Source: Clostridium carboxidivorans P7
GTDB lineage: Bacteria > Bacillota > Clostridia > Clostridiales > Clostridiaceae
Length of the DNA: 64,000 nt
Direction of reading: 5' to 3'
Assembly (NCBI RefSeq): GCF_001038625.1
Contig: NZ_CP011803.1
Span: 3,844,001 to 3,908,000 of the forward strand
Of the stretch, positions 8,776-17,935 are shown piece by piece (the stretch's first letter is position 1; each line of letters starts with the position of its first letter). A program made the position numbers and the translations under genes. The notes beneath the pieces were generated by a model. The model saw only the letters and a program-made list of their open reading frames with translations, was not told where the DNA came from and did not search any database.

Positions 8776-10554
8776 TTAAATCATATACTTTTCACATCTA
8801 TTATAAACTTCATCATCTGCTAAAGCACAGATATAAGTTCCATCTTCCCTATATTCTTCATCCTTTACCTTTGAATTTCTATGCAAAAATGCTACCATAG
8901 ATTGGTCTGTATAAGGTATAAGGTATTCTGCCTCTTTTAATGTATATGGTAAAAGTTTACTTACTTCCTGAAGCAATAAATCCAAATTATGCTCTTGCTT
9001 TGCAGAAATACATACAACTTCTATTTTGTTATACTTTTCTTTGATTTCTTCTATTCTCTCCTTAGATGCTTTATCAATCTTATTTAGCACTAACATCATA
9101 GGCTTGTTATTTACTCCTAGCTGCCCAAGAACGCTATTTACTGCATCTATCTGTTCTTCTACGTAATCTGAAGATATGTCTACTACATGTAAAAGCAAGT
9201 CAGAATAAATAACCTCTTCAAGTGTAGATTTAAAAGCCTCTACCAAATCATGAGGAAGCTTTCTGATAAACCCAACTGTATCTGTTACGGTAATTATTCT
9301 ACTATCTGAAAGTTCTATAGCTCTAGTAGTTATATCTAATGTTGCAAAAAGCATATCCGCTTCAAAAACCTTTTCCTTATGAACAGCCTCCTTAGGCATA
9401 GCAATCTCACACAGCTTATTTCTTAAAGTAGATTTACCTGCATTTGTGTATCCAACTAAAGAAACCTTTTGTAGTTCATTTCTTCTTTCTCTTTGTGTTT
9501 CCCTTACTTGCTTTATCTTCTTTAATTCCTTAATCAAATCATAAATTTTTTCTCTTATATGTCTTTTATCTGTCTCAAGCTTTTTCTCTCCTGGACCTTT
9601 AGTTCCTATACCTCCACCTGTTCTAGAAAGCACTGTTCCAAGCCCAGATAGCCTTGGTAATCTGTATTTCAATTGTGCAAGTTCTACTTGTATTTTTGCT
9701 TCTCTACTTCTTGCTCTAGTTGCAAAAATTTCAAGTATCAATGTTGTTCTATCTATGACCTTTGCTCCTATATTTTCTTCTAAATTTCTTACTTGCGAAG
9801 CTGAAAGTTCATCATCAAAAATGATAACATTAGCAGAATATCCCTGCCTTAAAAGTGCTATTTCATCAACCTTTCCCTTACCTACATAAAAGGCACTATC
9901 TATTATGCTTCTTTTTTGTAGAACTTTATATACAACTTTTACATTACATGCTTTAGCAAGTTCTTCAAGTTCATCTATACTTTCTTCACTTTCCACTCCA
10001 ACTAAAATAGCTCTTTCACTATCATCGTCAATTATATTTTCATCTTTTATTATATCTTCAATATATTTTATTCTATCTAATATATTAAACTTAATTCCAG
10101 CATCTATGCTAAGAGGTTTTGTTGATTCTGCTACAAATAAATCATTTTCTATACCACAAAATCCTAAAGTCATATCTGTATATTTATTATCTTCAACTCC
10201 AATAGCAGTAATACAATCCAATTTAAGCTTTATAAGAGCAGATATATCTATGGCTGAAAGTCTTGAATTACCATTTGGATGTGTGTGTATTATTCTAACT
10301 TGTGATAACTTTCTTTCTTTTATATCTATTTCAGGAATTTCTACAGTACTGCTATCACCTATAGCTACACTTATAACTGTTCCTTTTCTATTTATACCTA
10401 CACTAACTTCTCTATTAAGATACGTTGTAACATCACATAATAATTCTATTAATTCTTCAGTACAAATGCTATCCTTAGGCATTTTCATTTCATAAACTTT
10501 TTCTAATCTTGCTAATATAGAACTTTTAACACCTTCTATATTTCCATATATCAT
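8776..10554 (-). CDS. hflX: HflX GTPase with an N-terminal JAMM-like domain
   Basis: The protein is about 592 residues, roughly 170 more than a typical HflX. From residue 180 it is ordinary HflX: the glycine-rich [13 protein letters not shown] (311-323), coiled-coil [16 protein letters not shown], Walker [11 protein letters not shown] (367-376), switch motif [11 protein letters not shown] and base-specifying NKID. HflX splits or rescues stalled ribosomes. The first 150 residues hold Glu49 and [14 protein letters not shown] (His90, His92, Ser100, Asp103), which fits the JAMM metalloprotease motif E...HxH-x7-S-x2-D. I chose ATG 10554 because GGAG lies 8 nt upstream; GTG 10563 and ATG 10560 are too close to it. 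It is divergent from hpt. Confidence 0.93.
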   Translation of the reverse strand: MIYGNIEGVKSSILARLEKVYEMKMPKDSICTEELIELLCDVTTYLNREVSVGINRKGTVISVAIGDSSTVEIPEIDIKERKLSQVRIIHTHPNGNSRLSAIDISALIKLKLDCITAIGVEDNKYTDMTLGFCGIENDLFVAESTKPLSIDAGIKFNILDRIKYIEDIIKDENIIDDDSERAILVGVESEESIDELEELAKACNVKVVYKVLQKRSIIDSAFYVGKGKVDEIALLRQGYSANVIIFDDELSASQVRNLEENIGAKVIDRTTLILEIFATRARSREAKIQVELAQLKYRLPRLSGLGTVLSRTGGGIGTKGPGEKKLETDKRHIREKIYDLIKELKKIKQVRETQRERRNELQKVSLVGYTNAGKSTLRNKLCEIAMPKEAVHKEKVFEADMLFATLDITTRAIELSDSRIITVTDTVGFIRKLPHDLVEAFKSTLEEVIYSDLLLHVVDISSDYVEEQIDAVNSVLGQLGVNNKPMMLVLNKIDKASKERIEEIKEKYNKIEVVCISAKQEHNLDLLLQEVSKLLPYTLKEAEYLIPYTDQSMVAFLHRNSKVKDEEYREDGTYICALADDEVYNRCEKYMI

Positions 10555-10674
10555 CTTCATCACTCCATAATCTTATTATTTCTATAAATTATAAACTTAT
10601 CCCTGCTTATCATTATATATACTTACAATCCTTTTACTTAATTTAAGTAATTTTCTAACAATATAAGCGTATAC

Positions 10675-10703
10675 TTGACAACTTTCATATAATTTTATAC
10701 TAT
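10675..10703 (+). promoter_or_regulatory. Sigma-A promoter of hpt
   Basis: TTGACA (10675-10680) is followed after 17 bp by TACTAT (10698-10703), about 40 bp before the hpt ATG. The match to the vegetative consensus is good. Confidence 0.65.
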
Positions 10704-10744
10704 AAAATCAACGTTGTAAATATGTATAAAGTTGGAGGATCATA

Positions 10745-11266
10745 ATGGAAGACAAAGTAAAAAAAATACTAATCAGTAAAGAAAAAATAGCTGATAGGAT
10801 ACATGAATTAGGTAAAGATATAACTAAAGAATACAAAGATAAAAATCTTTATGTTTTATCACTTTTAAGAGGAAGTTTTATATTCGCTGCAGATATAGTA
10901 AGAGAAATAGATCTTCCTACAAAAATAGGCTTTATGACAACTTCAAGTTATGGCCATTCTGAAGTTTCTTCTGGATGTGTAAAAGTTGTAAATGACATCC
11001 AAGATGATATTAAAGGCTGTGATGTCCTTATTGTAGATGATATAATCGATACAGGTATAACAATGGACTTCGTAATAGGTCATATAAAAGCTTTAGGTGC
11101 TGCCAGTGTTAAATGCTGTGTTCTTTTAGATAAACCTGAAAGAAGAAAATTAGAATTAAAACCTGACTTTTGCTGTTTTGAAATTCCTGATGTATTTGTA
11201 GCAGGTTATGGATTAAATTATGGAGACTATTATAGAAATATTCCATATGTATTCAATTGGGAATAA
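10745..11266 (+). CDS. hpt: Hypoxanthine phosphoribosyltransferase
   Basis: This 173-residue cytosolic purine-salvage enzyme transfers phosphoribose from PRPP to hypoxanthine or guanine. Diagnostic features are the PRPP-binding loop VLIVDDIIDTGITMDFV at about residues 95-111, the LSLLRGSFIFAADIVR segment (about 38-53), and the C-terminal FEIPDVFVAGYGLNYGDYYRNIPYVF signature. The ATG follows GGAGGATCATA, and a clear promoter lies upstream. The gene stands alone between hflX (divergent) and the PBP gene; it is not next to tilS/ftsH as in many Firmicutes. Confidence 0.95.
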   Translation: MEDKVKKILISKEKIADRIHELGKDITKEYKDKNLYVLSLLRGSFIFAADIVREIDLPTKIGFMTTSSYGHSEVSSGCVKVVNDIQDDIKGCDVLIVDDIIDTGITMDFVIGHIKALGAASVKCCVLLDKPERRKLELKPDFCCFEIPDVFVAGYGLNYGDYYRNIPYVFNWE

Positions 11267-11300
11267 AGGTTTCATAATTTAAAATTTGAATTTTCTTTTT

Positions 11301-11439
11301 TAATTAAGAGTTAAGAATTAATAAATCAAATTATTTATTATTAATAATTTTAAAAATAATGAACAAAAATTCGCTAATGTGAATTTTATTTTTATTTTAT
11401 TATAAATGAAAGTTTTCTTAACTCTTAACTAAATAATTA
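11301..11439. repeat. Inverted-repeat element F with GAGTTAAG arms
   Basis: The left arm, containing ATTAAGAGTTAAGAATTA, and a right arm containing TTCTTAACTCTTAACTAA are near-perfect complements about 100 bp apart. Inside is a hairpin AAAATTC-N8-GAATTTT. It begins about 35 bp after the hpt stop. The arm sequence also occurs in element E (61717-61855), so this is a dispersed non-coding element, MITE-like in shape, with no open reading frame. Confidence 0.6.
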
Positions 11440-11516
11440 AGAAAGTTATGTTTATATTCTATTCATTCTCTGTTTATAGGTTTAAAACTTACATTATCTA
11501 ATCACAAATTTGTAAT

Positions 11517-11570
11517 AGTACCTAGAATCTCATAAGCTATTATTATCTCCGAAATAGGTACTTCTTTTTT
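11517..11570 (+). terminator. Terminator-like hairpin upstream of the PBP gene
   Basis: AGTACCTA (11517-11524) pairs with TAGGTACT (11555-11562), followed by TCTTTTTT. The 30-nt interior is long, so a structured leader RNA cannot be excluded. It would stop transcripts from hpt. Confidence 0.45.
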
Positions 11571-11882
11571 AACACATCTGCTTTTATCATAAAAATATCA
11601 CCATCGTTATCCTTCTACATATTAATATACTTGTGTTATCAATTTGTTAACAATATATTGATATAATATCTAGTATAATTATTAAAAAAAGTATAATATA
11701 TAACTTGCATAGTTTTATTTTTAGAATTAAACGTTTTTTTAATATCTATATTTTAAAATTATATTCTACATTATATAAAAAATTTATTTGCTTTAAAAAT
11801 TTGCATTACTATAATCATTTTTAAAGCGATTATTGGATTTTTTTTCTAAATTAAAGTTATATTTCATTAATATTTTAATTTA

Positions 11883-11891
11883 TGTTATAAT
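11883..11891 (+). promoter_or_regulatory. Extended -10 promoter element of the PBP gene
   Basis: TGTTATAAT is a perfect extended -10 (TGnTATAAT) 46 bp upstream of the ATG. The -35 region at 17-bp spacing is poor, as is common for extended -10 promoters. Confidence 0.5.
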
Positions 11892-11937
11892 AATTTAAAA
11901 TTATTAATTTCAAAACTAAGAATTAAGGAGGACAATT

Positions 11938-14313
11938 ATGAGCCAAAGGCGGAAAAAAGCTGTTTCGAAAAAGCCTCATTCGAAAAATGCTTTTAAGACT
12001 ACGCTGATTACTGTATTAAGTTTATTTATATTAGCATCTGTTGCCTGTTTTGGAGTAGTTTTAGCTATAATACAAAATGCTCCTCCATTAGATGTAAAGC
12101 AAATTTTAACTTTAAACGAACCATCTATTTTATATGACAATAAAAAGCAGTTCATGGATGTAGTTGTAACAAATGAACAAAGAACTGTTATAAAAGATAA
12201 AGACATACCTCAAAATTTAAAAAATGCCTTTGTAAGTATAGAGGATGAAAGATTCTATAAACATGGTGGTATAGATTTAAGAAGAATAGCAGGGGTAGCA
12301 CTTATAGATGTAAAAAATAAAATTAAAAGGCAACCTGGAGTACAAGGAGCTTCTACTATAACTCAGCAATTACTTAAAAACACACTTTTATCCTCTGAAG
12401 TAACCTTTAAGAGGAAAATTCAAGAGATGTATTTATCAGTACAACTTGAAAAAGAATTAAGTAAAGATCAAATACTTGAAGCCTATATGAACACAATATA
12501 TTTAGGTGGAAGAGCATATGGCGTAGAAGCAGCTTCCGAACAATATTTTAATAAAAAGTCAAAGGATTTAAGTTTAGTTGAATGTGCTTTTATTGCAGGA
12601 ATGCCACAAAGTCCTTCTGTATATTACCCTTTTTCTACTTCTGCGAAAAAAAACCCTTCAGTTTACTTAAATAGAACTGGAACTGTATTAAAAAAAATGT
12701 ATGAAAACGGATATATAAATGAAGAACAATATAATGGTGCTATAAATGATTTAAACAATAAAAAGCTTGCTTTCCAACCTCAAACTCAAATTAGCAATAA
12801 ACTTAATTTTGAGTGGTACACTCTTCCAGCCATAGATCAAATTAAAAAGGATTTAAAAAAGCAGTATCATTATACTGATACTGAAGTTCAACATCTTCTT
12901 ATGTATGGTGGATTAAAAATATATACCTCAATGGATAGAGATATGCAAGCAAGTACTGTAAGTGCTATAAATTCAGATAGCATAATTGGTGCTTCTTCAG
13001 ATAAAAATGGTATAACCCAACCTCAAGCTGCAGCAGTAGTTATGGATTATCATTCTGGAGAAGTAAAAGCAATTGTTGGAGGAAGAGGTGATCAACCTCC
13101 TAGATCCTTTAATAGGGCTGCTTCTGATAATTATTTGAGACCTTCTGGATCCAGTATAAAACCTTTAACAGTATATTCTCCTAGTATTGATTCAAAGCAG
13201 AGCACAGCAGCTACTGTTATAGATGACTCTGCACTATCAAATGATCTTGCTCAAAAGTATGGTTCTAATGGAACTCCTTACTACCCACAAGATGATGATC
13301 AATCGTTTATGGGTAATATCACTATAAGAACTGCAATAGCCAAATCAAGGAACTTAGTAGCTGTAAAGCTAGAGGACTTAATTGGTTTAAAAACAGGTAT
13401 TGAATATGCTGAAAAATTTGGTTTAACATTAGATGCTCATGATAAATCGAGTATAGCTGCTTTATCTTTAGGAGAATTACATCATGGTACCAATCCATTA
13501 ACTATGTCTGCAGCTTATGGCGTTTTTGGAAACAGTGGTAATTATACTGCTCCAAAGCTTTATACTAAGGTTTTGGATAGAAATGGTAAATCAATTTTAG
13601 AAAATAAGACTTCAACAAGAAAAGTACTTTCACCAGAAAGTGCATATATAATGTATGACTTATTAAAGGGACCAGTAAGTCCTGGAGGAACAGGTACAAG
13701 TGCTAGTTTCGGAAGCATGCCTGTAAGAGGTAAAACTGGTACTTCTGGAGATAACAAAAACTTTTGGTTTTGTGGCCTTACTCCTTACTATTCAGCTGCA
13801 GTATGGATAGGAAATGATGATGCATCTGTTTGTGAGAATGGTTCAAGTAACAAAGCTGCTGCTATATGGAGTGCTATAATGCAGCCAGTACATGAAAATC
13901 TATCTACAACTGATGTACAAATGCCATCTGGAGTTACTACCGCAAACATTTGTGAAGATTCGGGTAAATTAGCTACATCTTCATGTTATGGTGATCCTAC
14001 AGGAAATAAAACTTATAATGAGTTCTTTATACAAGGTACCGAGCCTTCACAGTATTGTAATTATTCACACTCTGGTTTTAGAAATAATCCTTTTTTCAAT
14101 CGTGATGATAATAAGGATAAAAACAATACCAATAATAAGTCTGCCGATACCAATAAAAATAATAACAGTAATACTACTAATAATAACAATAACAACATTA
14201 ATAATGGTACTCAAACTAACAATGAAAATACTAATACACCTAATACCAACACAGACACCAATAACAATGGAAATAATGTTATAAATCCTAAAAAACCTAC
14301 TATAATAAATTAA
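11938..14313 (+). CDS. Class A penicillin-binding protein (transglycosylase/transpeptidase)
   Basis: This 791-residue bifunctional peptidoglycan synthase is a type II membrane protein. It has a basic N-terminus, one transmembrane helix at about residues 20-45, a GT51 glycosyltransferase domain (catalytic Glu102 in [10 protein letters not shown], plus [12 protein letters not shown]), and a transpeptidase domain with SSIK (Ser405-Lys408), SRN (470-472) and KTGTS (599-603). The last 70 residues are an Asn/Thr-rich low-complexity tail that probably lies in the wall. The start has AAGGAGGAC at good spacing. Monocistronic, with a strong terminator directly after the stop. The family resembles PBP1A/PonA; the exact name is not assigned. 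Confidence 0.95.
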   Translation: MSQRRKKAVSKKPHSKNAFKTTLITVLSLFILASVACFGVVLAIIQNAPPLDVKQILTLNEPSILYDNKKQFMDVVVTNEQRTVIKDKDIPQNLKNAFVSIEDERFYKHGGIDLRRIAGVALIDVKNKIKRQPGVQGASTITQQLLKNTLLSSEVTFKRKIQEMYLSVQLEKELSKDQILEAYMNTIYLGGRAYGVEAASEQYFNKKSKDLSLVECAFIAGMPQSPSVYYPFSTSAKKNPSVYLNRTGTVLKKMYENGYINEEQYNGAINDLNNKKLAFQPQTQISNKLNFEWYTLPAIDQIKKDLKKQYHYTDTEVQHLLMYGGLKIYTSMDRDMQASTVSAINSDSIIGASSDKNGITQPQAAAVVMDYHSGEVKAIVGGRGDQPPRSFNRAASDNYLRPSGSSIKPLTVYSPSIDSKQSTAATVIDDSALSNDLAQKYGSNGTPYYPQDDDQSFMGNITIRTAIAKSRNLVAVKLEDLIGLKTGIEYAEKFGLTLDAHDKSSIAALSLGELHHGTNPLTMSAAYGVFGNSGNYTAPKLYTKVLDRNGKSILENKTSTRKVLSPESAYIMYDLLKGPVSPGGTGTSASFGSMPVRGKTGTSGDNKNFWFCGLTPYYSAAVWIGNDDASVCENGSSNKAAAIWSAIMQPVHENLSTTDVQMPSGVTTANICEDSGKLATSSCYGDPTGNKTYNEFFIQGTEPSQYCNYSHSGFRNNPFFNRDDNKDKNNTNNKSADTNKNNNSNTTNNNNNNINNGTQTNNENTNTPNTNTDTNNNGNNVINPKKPTIIN

Positions 14314-14342
14314 AAGCGAGTAACTCGCTTTTAATTTTTTTT
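14312..14342 (+). terminator. Terminator of the PBP gene
   Basis: AAAAGCGAG and CTCGCTTTT pair around TAA, followed by AATTTTTTTT. The left arm starts within the stop codon. Confidence 0.9.
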
Positions 14343-14421
14343 CAAATAAAACTTTCTTTCTTATATTATTTTCATGAATAAGCAGTCATTTCAAAATATC
14401 AGATTTTCAGCGCCTATCCAA

Positions 14422-14451
14422 ATAAAAAATAGGATACAAATTGTATCCTAT
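14422..14451 (-). terminator. Terminator of the spoIIA operon
   Basis: Arms 14429-14439 and 14441-14451 (ATAGGATACAA and complement) are followed by TTTTTTATTT on the minus strand. The sigF stop codon (14448-14450) lies inside the stem. The drawn 1-nt loop would open to about 5 nt in practice. Confidence 0.75.
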
Positions 14452-15203
14452 CCGCTTAAATTTTCCCTCATTACTTTCAAAACTTTTTTTTCAATTCTTG
14501 AAACTTGTACCTGACTTATTCCAAGCATTTTTGCTACTTGTATTTGAGTTTTATCCTTAAAGTATCTAAGCATAATAATTTGTCTTGATTTCACATCTAA
14601 ATTTTTTAAGGCTTCCTTCAGTGCTATTCTGTCCACTATTTCACTATCTCTATCACTACTTTCACTTAATTTGTCAATAAGTAGAACAGGTGCACCATCA
14701 TCTTGATGTATAGTATCATATAAATATTGAAGACTATTAGAGGATTCCATAGCAAATATAATGTCTTCTACACCTATTCCTGAATACTCAGATAACTCTT
14801 CAATAGTTGGCTCTCTACTAATCTGTTTTGTTAAAGCTTCCTTTGCATAATGAAGTTTTTTCGCAGTGTTTTTCACACTTCTACTTACCTTTATCATACC
14901 ATCATCTCTTATGAATCTTTTTATTTCTCCTAAAATCATAGGTACTGCATAAGTAGAAAATTTTACGTTATATTTTTCATCAAAGTTATTAACAGCTTTA
15001 ACCAAACCCATGCATCCTATTTGGAATATATCTTCATATTCATATCCCCTGTTTAGAAACTTTTTACTAATAGCAGAAACCAAAGGCAAGTTAACTTCTA
15101 TTAACTTATTTAATGCATCCTTATTTCCATTTCTAGCATACTTTATGAGTTCCAGATTGTTCTCATAATTGTAATTTGCTTTTTTTAATGCTTCTTCACC
15201 CAT
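14448..15203 (-). CDS. sigF: Sporulation sigma factor SigF (SpoIIAC)
   Basis: This 251-residue sigma-70-family factor directs early forespore transcription. Region 2 carries GCMGLVKAVNNFDEKYNVKFSTYAVPMILGEIKRFIRDDG (about residues 68-107 in parts), region 3 EALTKQISREPTIEELSEYSG, and region 4 the HTH TQIQVAKMLGISQVQVSRIEKKVL near the C-terminus. It is the third gene of a spoIIAA-spoIIAB-sigF operon. I chose ATG 15203 because AGGTGG lies 6 nt upstream and overlaps the spoIIAB stop; a GTG at 15212 is in frame but too near the spoIIAB stop. SpoIIAB holds it inactive until septation. Confidence 0.95.
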   Translation of the reverse strand: MGEEALKKANYNYENNLELIKYARNGNKDALNKLIEVNLPLVSAISKKFLNRGYEYEDIFQIGCMGLVKAVNNFDEKYNVKFSTYAVPMILGEIKRFIRDDGMIKVSRSVKNTAKKLHYAKEALTKQISREPTIEELSEYSGIGVEDIIFAMESSNSLQYLYDTIHQDDGAPVLLIDKLSESSDRDSEIVDRIALKEALKNLDVKSRQIIMLRYFKDKTQIQVAKMLGISQVQVSRIEKKVLKVMRENLSG

Positions 15204-15212
15204 ATTATCCAC

Positions 15213-15641
15213 CTAACTTAAAGATTTAAATACTTTCTTCATTATTAATCTTGTCCCTTTATTTTTCTCAGAATTCACTTCTAAACTATCCATAAATGTT
15301 TCCATTACTGTGAAACCCATACCAGACCTCTCTAAATCTGGTCTTGATGTATACAATGGCTGCATAGCAAGCTCTATATTTTCTATACCTGCTCCTTCAT
15401 CCTCAACTATTACTGTAAATTCTTTGTCCTTAATATAAGCCTCAATTTTTACTATACCTTCTCCTTTTTCATAACCATGAATAATAGAATTAGTTACTGC
15501 TTCTGATATTGCAGTTTTTACATCTGCTATCTCTTCTATGGTAGGATCAAGCTGTGATGCAAAAGCTGCTACTGCGACTCTTGCAAAACTTTCATTTTCT
15601 GATTTGCTTACAAATTCTATTTTCATCATGTTATCATACAT
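15213..15641 (-). CDS. spoIIAB: Anti-sigma F factor SpoIIAB
   Basis: This 142-residue GHKL-fold protein kinase binds SigF and phosphorylates SpoIIAA. The N-terminal [22 protein letters not shown] stretch and the helix with [19 protein letters not shown] (N box) are family signatures. The ATP lid follows in [11 protein letters not shown] and [19 protein letters not shown]. The start at 15641 uses GGGGGG as ribosome site. It ends 9 bp before the sigF ATG, consistent with coupled translation that keeps the anti-sigma and sigma in balance. Confidence 0.96.
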   Translation of the reverse strand: MYDNMMKIEFVSKSENESFARVAVAAFASQLDPTIEEIADVKTAISEAVTNSIIHGYEKGEGIVKIEAYIKDKEFTVIVEDEGAGIENIELAMQPLYTSRPDLERSGMGFTVMETFMDSLEVNSEKNKGTRLIMKKVFKSLS

Positions 15642-15656
15642 TTTTTAATCCCCCCG

Positions 15657-15992
15657 TTATATATTTTCAACTGCTTCTTCAATATTTTTATAAAACTTAA
15701 TTATTTTAAATATTCCAGATAACTCAAATACCCTTTTTACTGATCCATCCGCTTTTGTAATACATATATTTCCTTTCTTAGACATCAATTTTTTATATCT
15801 GCCTATAACTACACCAATTCCTGAGCTGTCCATAAAATTAACATCTGAAAAATCCATTATTAACTTTCCAATATTATCTCTGTCTAGTCTATCGTCTATT
15901 TTATTTCTTACTTCCTCTGCACTATGATGATCCAATTCTCCAGACATATGAACTATAAGTTTACCATCCTTACTTTCAAATTCCAAATACAT
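15657..15992 (-). CDS. spoIIAA: Anti-anti-sigma factor SpoIIAA
   Basis: This 111-residue STAS-domain protein releases SigF by binding SpoIIAB when dephosphorylated. The phosphorylation site is probably Ser57 in MDSSGIGVVIGRY, matching Ser58 of the Bacillus protein. It is the first gene of the operon. Upstream, on the minus strand, AAAGGAAAG is followed about 13 nt later by GATT, a weak resemblance to the sigma-H consensus expected for spoIIA; I do not rely on it. SpoIIE, the phosphatase that completes the switch, is not in this window. Confidence 0.95.
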   Translation of the reverse strand: MYLEFESKDGKLIVHMSGELDHHSAEEVRNKIDDRLDRDNIGKLIMDFSDVNFMDSSGIGVVIGRYKKLMSKKGNICITKADGSVKRVFELSGIFKIIKFYKNIEEAVENI

Positions 15993-16412
15993 ATTATCTC
16001 CGCTCTACTAAGATTAATTTAAATAATATCTACTTGCCAAAGTAATCTTAGCGTTAAAGGCTTTCCTTTAACTTTAATTTACCATACTGCTTTTATGGCA
16101 ATTTACAGTATGACTGCAAATTATATTTTAAAACAAATTTACAGTATATGCATACTTGCATAGTCTGAGCAAGACATTCTTACCCCCCTTCTCTTTTTTA
16201 ATTTTCTTTGGAATAACTTTAAAAATTATATCACACACCTAATTAATATTCTCTATTTGGAATTATTTTCCTCCTAGTTTTCTTATATTTTTATTATTTA
16301 TTTTTACCACATTATACATTTTTATACATACCAATTGTCATTTTATAAAATCATTGTTATAATATTATTTGCTAGATTTGCAAATGATATTTTTAATTTG
16401 GAGGTATGTATT
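15993..16412. other. Intergenic region between divergent spoIIA and speE
   Basis: The region of about 420 bp holds the outward promoters of both units. The speE promoter is clear (16335-16363); the spoIIA promoter is not. A CATACTG/CAGTATG dyad (16083-16112) is the only other structure I see. Confidence 0.55.
16335..16363 (+). promoter_or_regulatory. Sigma-A promoter of speE
   Basis: TTGTCA (16335-16340), a 17-bp spacer and a perfect TATAAT (16358-16363) place the transcript start near 16370. That excludes an upstream ATG that overlaps this promoter as the speE start. Confidence 0.75.
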
Positions 16413-17240
16413 ATGGATATGTGGTTAAAAGAAGGTCAAATAGAAAATGCAGCTATGACCTACAAAATAAAGGAAACCCTTGTTAGAAAAAAAACTGAAT
16501 ACCAGGATTTAGCTATAGTTGATACATATAGTTTTGGAAGAATGCTTTTGCTAGATGGTATAGTTCAAACTACTATAAAAGATGAATATGTATATCATGA
16601 AATGATCGCTCACATTCCTCTATTTACTCATCCAAATCCTAAAAAGGTACTTGTAGTTGGAGGAGGCGATGGGGGTGCTATAAGAGAAGTTTTAAAACAC
16701 CCTTCAGTAGAAAAAGCTGTTCTATGTGAAATAGATAAAGAAGTTATTAATGAATGTAAAAGATTTCTTCCTGAAATAAGTTGTGCATTAGATGATGCAA
16801 GATGTGAAATCTTTGTAGGTGATGGAATCAAATATGTTCATGAACATAAAAATGAATTTGATGTAATAATAGTGGATTCTACTGATCCATTTGGTGCTGC
16901 TGAAGGATTATTTGGAGGAAGCTTTTACAAAGAAATATATGATTGCTTAACTGAAGATGGTATATTTATAGCTCAAACTGAAACACCTTTTTACTTACCT
17001 GAAGTAGTAAAACGTGTTTATAATGATGCAAATGCCGTATTTCCTATAACTAAGTTATTTATGGCAGGTATACCTACTTATCCAAGTGGATTTTGGAGCT
17101 TTACTGTAGGTTCTAAAAAACATGATCCAGAAACCGTTGATTTATCAAATTCTATAGATATAGATACAAAATATTATACTAAAAAACTTCACAAAGCTTG
17201 CTTTGTATTACCAAAATTCGTTGAAGACTTAACAAAGTAA
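16413..17240 (+). CDS. speE: Spermidine synthase (polyamine aminopropyltransferase)
   Basis: The 275-residue enzyme transfers an aminopropyl group from decarboxylated S-adenosylmethionine to putrescine. It has the family opening DMWLKEGQ, the SAM-type site [18 protein letters not shown] (about residues 79-96), the acidic VLCEIDKEV, the gate region [16 protein letters not shown] and the Pro/Tyr/Trp-rich [13 protein letters not shown] near the C-terminus. The ATG at 16413 has GGAGGTATGTATT upstream and lies downstream of the promoter. No speD is nearby. Arginine decarboxylase at 49348 is the other polyamine gene in the window. Repeat copy A starts 44 bp after the stop. Confidence 0.95.
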   Translation: MDMWLKEGQIENAAMTYKIKETLVRKKTEYQDLAIVDTYSFGRMLLLDGIVQTTIKDEYVYHEMIAHIPLFTHPNPKKVLVVGGGDGGAIREVLKHPSVEKAVLCEIDKEVINECKRFLPEISCALDDARCEIFVGDGIKYVHEHKNEFDVIIVDSTDPFGAAEGLFGGSFYKEIYDCLTEDGIFIAQTETPFYLPEVVKRVYNDANAVFPITKLFMAGIPTYPSGFWSFTVGSKKHDPETVDLSNSIDIDTKYYTKKLHKACFVLPKFVEDLTK

Positions 17241-17284
17241 CTACTTATTTACTGAATTTTCGCAAACACAATTCTTACTTGATA

Positions 17285-17567
17285 TAAGCACATTGCGACG
17301 CAACTTTTTCAGAGGACAGAGGACAATTGACAGAGGACAGTGAAGGATGATTTTTCTCCGCTTTGCTACGAAAAATCTTTAATTAAATTTTTAATGACCT
17401 GTTTCACTAAAGTGAAACAGGTCTGACTTGTATAAACTCCAAGCTTGTTTTGCGTTAGCAAAACAAGCTTTAAAAATAATTAGTTTTCTGGCGCAGGGAG
17501 GAAAACTCACTTTCATTGTCCTCTATCCTCTGTCAATTGTCCTCTAAAAAATGCTTCGCATTTTTTT
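17285..17567 (+). repeat. Structured repeat element, copy A
   Basis: This 283-bp non-coding element lies between speE and gltB, both on the plus strand; the rest of the 17241-17935 gap holds only the gltB promoter. Read on the plus strand it has: lead TAAGCA...TGCG; arm of GAGGACA/CAATTGACA units (17311-17346); H1, GATTTTTC-N13-GAAAAATC (17349-17377); H2, perfect 12-bp stem (17396-17423, loop TAAA); H3, perfect 13-bp stem with HindIII-like ends AAGCTT (17441-17470); H4, AGTTTTCT/GGAAAACT (17482-17507); complementary arm (17508-17545); H5, AAAAAATGC-TTC-GCATTTTTT (17546-17567). The arms would close a five-hairpin fold. Copies B, C and D are at 46289, 54502 and 56573 in reverse orientation. Confidence 0.88.
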
Positions 17568-17801
17568 ACATTACAAAGTTTAAATATCAATAATTAAGCA
17601 CTAAAATTTATTACAATATTTAGATAGGTGCCATTTCAAAATTCTTTTCTTTCACTAATCACCATCAATTTCTACATTATTTTAAATAATATAAAAACTG
17701 AAAACATGGAATAATAATTTAACTGTTTTTGCATGTATACATTTACATTTATTCACTTTAATAATTTATAAAAATTACAGCTTCTACTTTCAATCTATAT
17801 A

Positions 17802-17830
17802 TTGCAATGAATATTCATCTGTGATAAAAT
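17802..17830 (+). promoter_or_regulatory. Candidate gltB promoter with a palindrome in its spacer
   Basis: TTGCAA (17802-17807), a 17-bp spacer and TAAAAT (17825-17830) lie about 105 bp before the gltB ATG. The spacer contains the perfect 12-bp palindrome ATGAATATTCAT (17807-17818), a position where a bound regulator would block RNA polymerase. Confidence 0.5.
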
Positions 17831-17935
17831 AGTTACCAACACTCATTTAGTCTGAAAAATGAATTTATTAAAACAAAATTATTCAATTGTGCGTACTACT
17901 TACACACTAATATTACAAGGGGGCATTTATCTACT

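Larger units (their letters stand above)
11267..11937. other. 671-bp intergenic region between hpt and the PBP gene
   Basis: No gene found. It contains an inverted-repeat element (11301-11439), a terminator-like hairpin (11517-11570) and the extended -10 element of the PBP gene (11883-11891). The rest is featureless AT-rich DNA. Confidence 0.6.

Noticed and set aside
13988..14284. Long open frames in other phases over the PBP C-terminal tail and over many large genes
   Set aside because: They are shadows produced by the Asn/Thr-rich repeats or by AT-rich codon use of the real genes, without ribosome sites or protein motifs.
16044..16069. Sigma-H promoter of spoIIA
   Set aside because: AAAGGAAAG is acceptable for -35 but the -10 is GATT instead of GAAT with slightly short spacing, so I did not annotate it.
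17311..17346. Tandem GAGGACA units as a possible CRISPR or tandem-repeat array
   Set aside because: Units are 7-10 bp with no spacers, occur on both sides as complements, and belong to the arms of a folded element.
17285..17567. Repeat copies as insertion sequences
   Set aside because: No transposase frame, length under 300 bp, and no obvious target-site duplication at the four copies; a non-autonomous element remains possible.
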